Positions 50,430 through 53,627 of a DNA stretch of 53,627 nt are shown piece after piece. The DNA is taken from the NCBI GenBank assembly GCA_905234835.1, contig CAJOIZ010000025.1, forward strand, positions 1-53,627, given 5' to 3'. The notes under the pieces were generated by a model. It made no database searches, was not told the origin of the DNA, and saw nothing but the letters and a program-made list of their open reading frames with translations. Made by a program: the position numbers and the translations under genes. The first letter of the stretch is position 1. Every line of letters starts with the position of its first letter. The stretch is from Paludibacteraceae bacterium (GTDB taxonomy: Bacteria; Bacteroidota; Bacteroidia; Bacteroidales; Paludibacteraceae).

Positions 50430-53390
50430 ATGAAAAACTTTTTCCTCTTTTTACTGACGGCACTCTTTGCCGTAAACGCGTTCGCTTACGAAAAGCAGAC
50501 ATGGAACTACGAAACAGGAGCCAAGTTGTCTGTTGGCTCCTCAGGCGATTATGCAATGGATATCTATTATCCCGAAACGGGCGAAGCACCATATCCGGTT
50601 CTCATCTATGTAGGCGGAAATGCATGGCAAAATAACAACTATAAAACAACCGCCTATAACGAAGCATCTTCGTTTTTAGAGTATGCCCTACAGCGCGGCT
50701 ATGCGGTGGTCTGCCCGAATAATCGTAATGGTGGCGTGGGTAGTTATTTCCCTGCACCTTTCCATGACGCCAGGGCGGTAATACGTTTCCTGCACAATAA
50801 TGGCGAAGGAATGGACAAATTCCCACGGGATATAGACACTTCTTTTATCGCCTTCTCCGGCTACGGATTAGGTAGTTTTGCTGCGATACTGATGACCACG
50901 AGGCGCAACGTGAATGAATTTTACGATTGGGATATAGAAGGGACTGTTGGTAATTTCCTTGATAAAAGCAGTGCCGTAGATGCTGTCGCTGACTTTAGCT
51001 GTTTAACAGCACAAAAGGATTATGTTAATAATGCTACTTGGTTTCCGAACATATTTGAAACATCCGGCGACTGGTACAGGATGTGTTATACAGTGCTTAC
51101 GGCGGCAACCTGGTCATCATCCAAAAATTGGGCACCGACCATTATGATCCATTGTCTTCAGCTAGTAAAAACAGAAGATGTAACGAATTTATATAATATA
51201 TTGAAAGAACCACTTGGTGATGATTGCGAGTTAAATACCACCAACTTAGAGAGTAAATTCCCGACCGATAATGCCACCCACGAAGCGGTAATGAATTTCC
51301 TCGACCGTATCCGCGCACAGAAAGCCGAAAAAGCAAAGGAATCGGAACCTGTAGTCAAAGCATTGACAGGACGCTTCTCCGTATCCGACGACGAACACAT
51401 AATCTTTGCACAAGGGAACCTGCAATACAAAGCAAAAACCGACCAATGGTGCTTGGCGAACAACCAGTACGATATGATTGGAGCGAAAAATGCGAACGCA
51501 TCATCAACCTATAGCGGCTGGATTGACCTCTTCGGCTTTGCTACCAGCGGTGTGGCGGCTAAACCGTGGGAGACATCTACGACCAACACCCCTTATGCCC
51601 TGCCGAATGAGATTACAACGACCATCGCAGGAACAGACTACGATTGGCTGCACTATAACACGCTCCTCAATGATGGCGGGTTTGAATGGCGACTGCTCTC
51701 TGCCGCCGAATGGGATTACTTGCTGAATACACGCACGGATGCGGCGGATTTGCAGGGACAAGCCCTCGTGAACAATGTCAAAGGTTATATCCTGTTGCCG
51801 GATGACTGGACCTGCCCCACAGGACTCAGTTTCACCAAGACGCCGTTGAACTATACCACCAATGTCTATACGCTTGAGCAGTGGGAACAGATGGAAACGG
51901 CAGGCGCAGTCTTCCTTCCCGCGGCAGGAAACAGATACGGAACGGATGTCAATGCACTCGCAGCCGGTATAGGATACTATTGGACGGGCGACCTGGGAGA
52001 ATCCGAGAGCACGGCTAATGTGCTTTCCTTCGCTGGATATACGAAAGCAAAGAATAATGACGGTCCTCGCTGTCAAGGTCATGCCGTTCGTCCTGTCCGC
52101 AGCATAAAGAAATACACCGTTACGTTTGTCAATTACGATGGCACGGAGTTGCAGAGCGGATTGGTAGAGGATGGTGCCACACCTGCCTACGCGGGCGAAA
52201 CACCTGCCAAATCGGCCACAGCCCAATACACCTACACCTTCAACGGCTGGACACCGGATATAGTTGCTGCAACAGCTGCTGCCACCTACACGGCTACTTA
52301 CAGCGAGACGGTAAACAAGTACACGGTTACCTTCGTGGATAGTGAGGATAAGACACTCAAGACGGAAGAAGTGGAGTACGGCAAGTCGGCTACCGCACCG
52401 GACGTGCCTTTCGTGGACGGGTATCATTTTACTGCATGGGACAAGGCATTTGACAACATTACGGCAGACCTCACGGTCAAAGCGCAGTACGCCATCAACA
52501 CCTACACCGTGACCTTCATCGACTGGGATGAGAAGGAACTCAAGAGCGAGAACGTAGAACACGGCAGTGCCGCTACCGCACCTGTTGACCCGACGCGGGA
52601 GGGGTACACCTTCACCGGATGGGACAAGGCGTTTGATGTTGTGAAGAGCGACTTGACCGTGACGGCATTGTACGAAGAAGTGGCGACAGTATATTTCACC
52701 GTCACCTACTACGATTGGGATATGAAGGTTCTTGGTACGGAGCAAGTGGAAGAAGGGCACGATGCCAAAGGCTTGGAGACCGACCCCGAACGGGAAGGGT
52801 ACACCTTCACCGGCTGGTCCAAGTCCCTGACCAACATCACCTCCGACCTCAGCGTCCAGGCGCAGTACGAGGTAGCGAAGGTATGGTACACCGTCACCTA
52901 CTACGATTGGGATCTTACTGTTCTTGGTACGGAGAAAGTGGAAGAAGGTCACGATGCGAAGGGTTTGGAGACCGACCCCGAACGGGAAGGCTATGACTTC
53001 ACCGGCTGGAGCAAACCCTTGACGAACATCACCTCCGACCTCAGCGTCCAGGCACAGTACGAAGAGAAGAAAGTATATTTCACCGTCACCTACTACGATT
53101 GGGACCTCACTGTTCTCGGTACGGAGAAAGTGGAAGAAGGGCACGATGCCAAGGGCTTGGAGACCGACCCCGAACGCGAAGGCTATGACTTCACCGGATG
53201 GAGCAAACCCTTGACGAACATCACCTCCGACCTCAGCGTCCAAGCGCAGTACGAGAAGAAAGAGCCTACCGCCCTTGATAACACGGAAACCGCCCCCCGG
53301 ACGGCTCCCCGCAAGTTCATTGAGAACGGCGTACTCTACATCTACCGCAACGGCATCCTCTACACCCCCCACGGCACTCGCCTCGACTAA
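50430..53390 (+). CDS. Secreted protein: degenerate alpha/beta hydrolase, FISUMP-like domain, B-repeats
   Basis: 986 residues from ATG 50430 (signal peptide MKNFFLFLLTALFAVNAFA). Residues about 20-290 look like an alpha/beta hydrolase of the esterase type (YPVLIYVGGNAW, FHDARAVIRFL), but the nucleophile motif is GYGLG instead of GxSxG. Residues about 300-560 form a domain frequent in Bacteroidales surface proteins (FAQGNLQYKAKTDQW, GWIDLFGFATSG, AAGNRYG, YYWTGD). About seven InlB B-repeats follow (570-960); the last three are almost identical in DNA with a 192-bp period. The C-terminus (NGVLYIYRNGILYTPHG) resembles two other proteins here. It is probably a surface adhesin or binding protein, not an enzyme. 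Confidence 0.85.
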   Translation: MKNFFLFLLTALFAVNAFAYEKQTWNYETGAKLSVGSSGDYAMDIYYPETGEAPYPVLIYVGGNAWQNNNYKTTAYNEASSFLEYALQRGYAVVCPNNRNGGVGSYFPAPFHDARAVIRFLHNNGEGMDKFPRDIDTSFIAFSGYGLGSFAAILMTTRRNVNEFYDWDIEGTVGNFLDKSSAVDAVADFSCLTAQKDYVNNATWFPNIFETSGDWYRMCYTVLTAATWSSSKNWAPTIMIHCLQLVKTEDVTNLYNILKEPLGDDCELNTTNLESKFPTDNATHEAVMNFLDRIRAQKAEKAKESEPVVKALTGRFSVSDDEHIIFAQGNLQYKAKTDQWCLANNQYDMIGAKNANASSTYSGWIDLFGFATSGVAAKPWETSTTNTPYALPNEITTTIAGTDYDWLHYNTLLNDGGFEWRLLSAAEWDYLLNTRTDAADLQGQALVNNVKGYILLPDDWTCPTGLSFTKTPLNYTTNVYTLEQWEQMETAGAVFLPAAGNRYGTDVNALAAGIGYYWTGDLGESESTANVLSFAGYTKAKNNDGPRCQGHAVRPVRSIKKYTVTFVNYDGTELQSGLVEDGATPAYAGETPAKSATAQYTYTFNGWTPDIVAATAAATYTATYSETVNKYTVTFVDSEDKTLKTEEVEYGKSATAPDVPFVDGYHFTAWDKAFDNITADLTVKAQYAINTYTVTFIDWDEKELKSENVEHGSAATAPVDPTREGYTFTGWDKAFDVVKSDLTVTALYEEVATVYFTVTYYDWDMKVLGTEQVEEGHDAKGLETDPEREGYTFTGWSKSLTNITSDLSVQAQYEVAKVWYTVTYYDWDLTVLGTEKVEEGHDAKGLETDPEREGYDFTGWSKPLTNITSDLSVQAQYEEKKVYFTVTYYDWDLTVLGTEKVEEGHDAKGLETDPEREGYDFTGWSKPLTNITSDLSVQAQYEKKEPTALDNTETAPRTAPRKFIENGVLYIYRNGILYTPHGTRLD

Positions 53391-53443
53391 AGCTCTGTTG
53401 AAAAAGGTCCGGCTCTCGTGGCGATATCCGCACCTCTATCACG

Positions 53444-53627
53444 ACACAAGGCTACCCGCACGGATAGCCTTGTGTCTTTTTCGTTTCTTGTAGCGGCTAG
53501 GAGCCGCTTTTCACTTTGTTGCGTCTGTACAGCGAAGCAGATCGTTAGAATTGAATTCAGACAGGCTCCTTAGAGCCTCCTGTAGTGGCTTTGTTTTTCT
53601 TCTATTACGTCAGAATACTATTCTGAC
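53444..53627 (+). other. Hairpin mosaic 4, with terminator of the last gene
   Basis: ACACAAGGCTA at 53444-53454 pairs with TAGCCTTGTGT at 53465-53475, followed by CTTTTTC: a good terminator. Then come GCGGCTAGGAGCCGC (53493-53507), AGGCTC-CTTA-GAGCCT (53563-53578), and the 19-bp palindrome GTCAGAATACTATTCTGAC at 53609-53627, which touches the window edge. Confidence 0.8.

Noticed and set aside
50413..50433. Six-codon leader peptide overlapping the last gene's start
   Set aside because: The frame arises from AAATCACAAATATCA repeat sequence and shows no attenuator structure.

Overview
The window comes from a member of the order Bacteroidales (phylum Bacteroidota), most likely an uncultured anaerobe of the gut or rumen type. 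The evidence is the Bacteroidota promoter consensus TAnnTTTG with a TTTG-like element about 20 bases upstream, seen before many genes. Other signs are an absence of strong Shine-Dalgarno sites, a fused SecDF, a TonB receptor/DUF4249 pair, secreted proteins with InlB B-repeats and BspA-like leucine-rich repeats, a type IX-like C-terminal tail, and an AURKAIP1/COX24-like mini-protein next to HU. Anaerobic energy metabolism shows in a complete Rnf operon and a 2-oxoacid:ferredoxin oxidoreductase.

Layout from left to right. 1-7018: three secreted or surface proteins (a B-repeat protein, an OmpA-family protein, a calcineurin-like phosphoesterase). 7521-13296: RseC-like protein plus rnfBCDGEA. 13946-14398: Nudix hydrolase. 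15115-25526 on the minus strand: secDF, clpP, clpX, a TonB-dependent receptor, a DUF4249 lipoprotein and an asparagine-synthetase-like protein. 25792-27531: U32 family protein. 28580-29683: DUF1016 nuclease-like gene between two copies of a structured repeat. 30086-32689: BspA-like protein. 34078-41033 on the minus strand: two GH13 amylase lipoproteins, acyl-ACP thioesterase, serine acetyltransferase, RluA-type pseudouridine synthase and MtaB, packed as one probable operon. 41222-43405 on the minus strand: RNase G, a 29-residue basic protein and HU. Then mutY, a small GNAT protein with a Bcp peroxiredoxin, tRNA-Val, trmO, korAB, and finally a 986-residue secreted protein with a degenerate hydrolase domain and B-repeats.

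The housekeeping genes are ordinary. The unusual material lies in the long intergenic stretches. (1) A repeat of about 290 bp occurs three times; it carries its own Bacteroidota promoter and a conserved Cys-rich reading frame of 64-70 codons whose indels stay in frame. (2) Downstream of several plus-strand genes lie mosaics of short perfect hairpins, including five members of a 19-bp palindrome family with compensating base changes. (3) A 72-76 bp element with a covarying stem flanks the DUF1016 gene. (4) Arrays of degenerate 10-12 bp tandem repeats fill spacers after or before genes. (5) CAACTTTCAACTATCAAC-like and AATTTGCAATTTG-like simple repeats occur in leaders, and related tracts appear inside two coding regions. 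Three secreted proteins end in a similar C-terminal tag of about 25 residues.

Functionally, RnfA-G and KorAB connect ferredoxin to an ion gradient; SecDF, ClpXP and HU are core functions; MtaB and TrmO both act on t6A37 of tRNA. All family calls rest on motifs visible in the translation, not on database searches.
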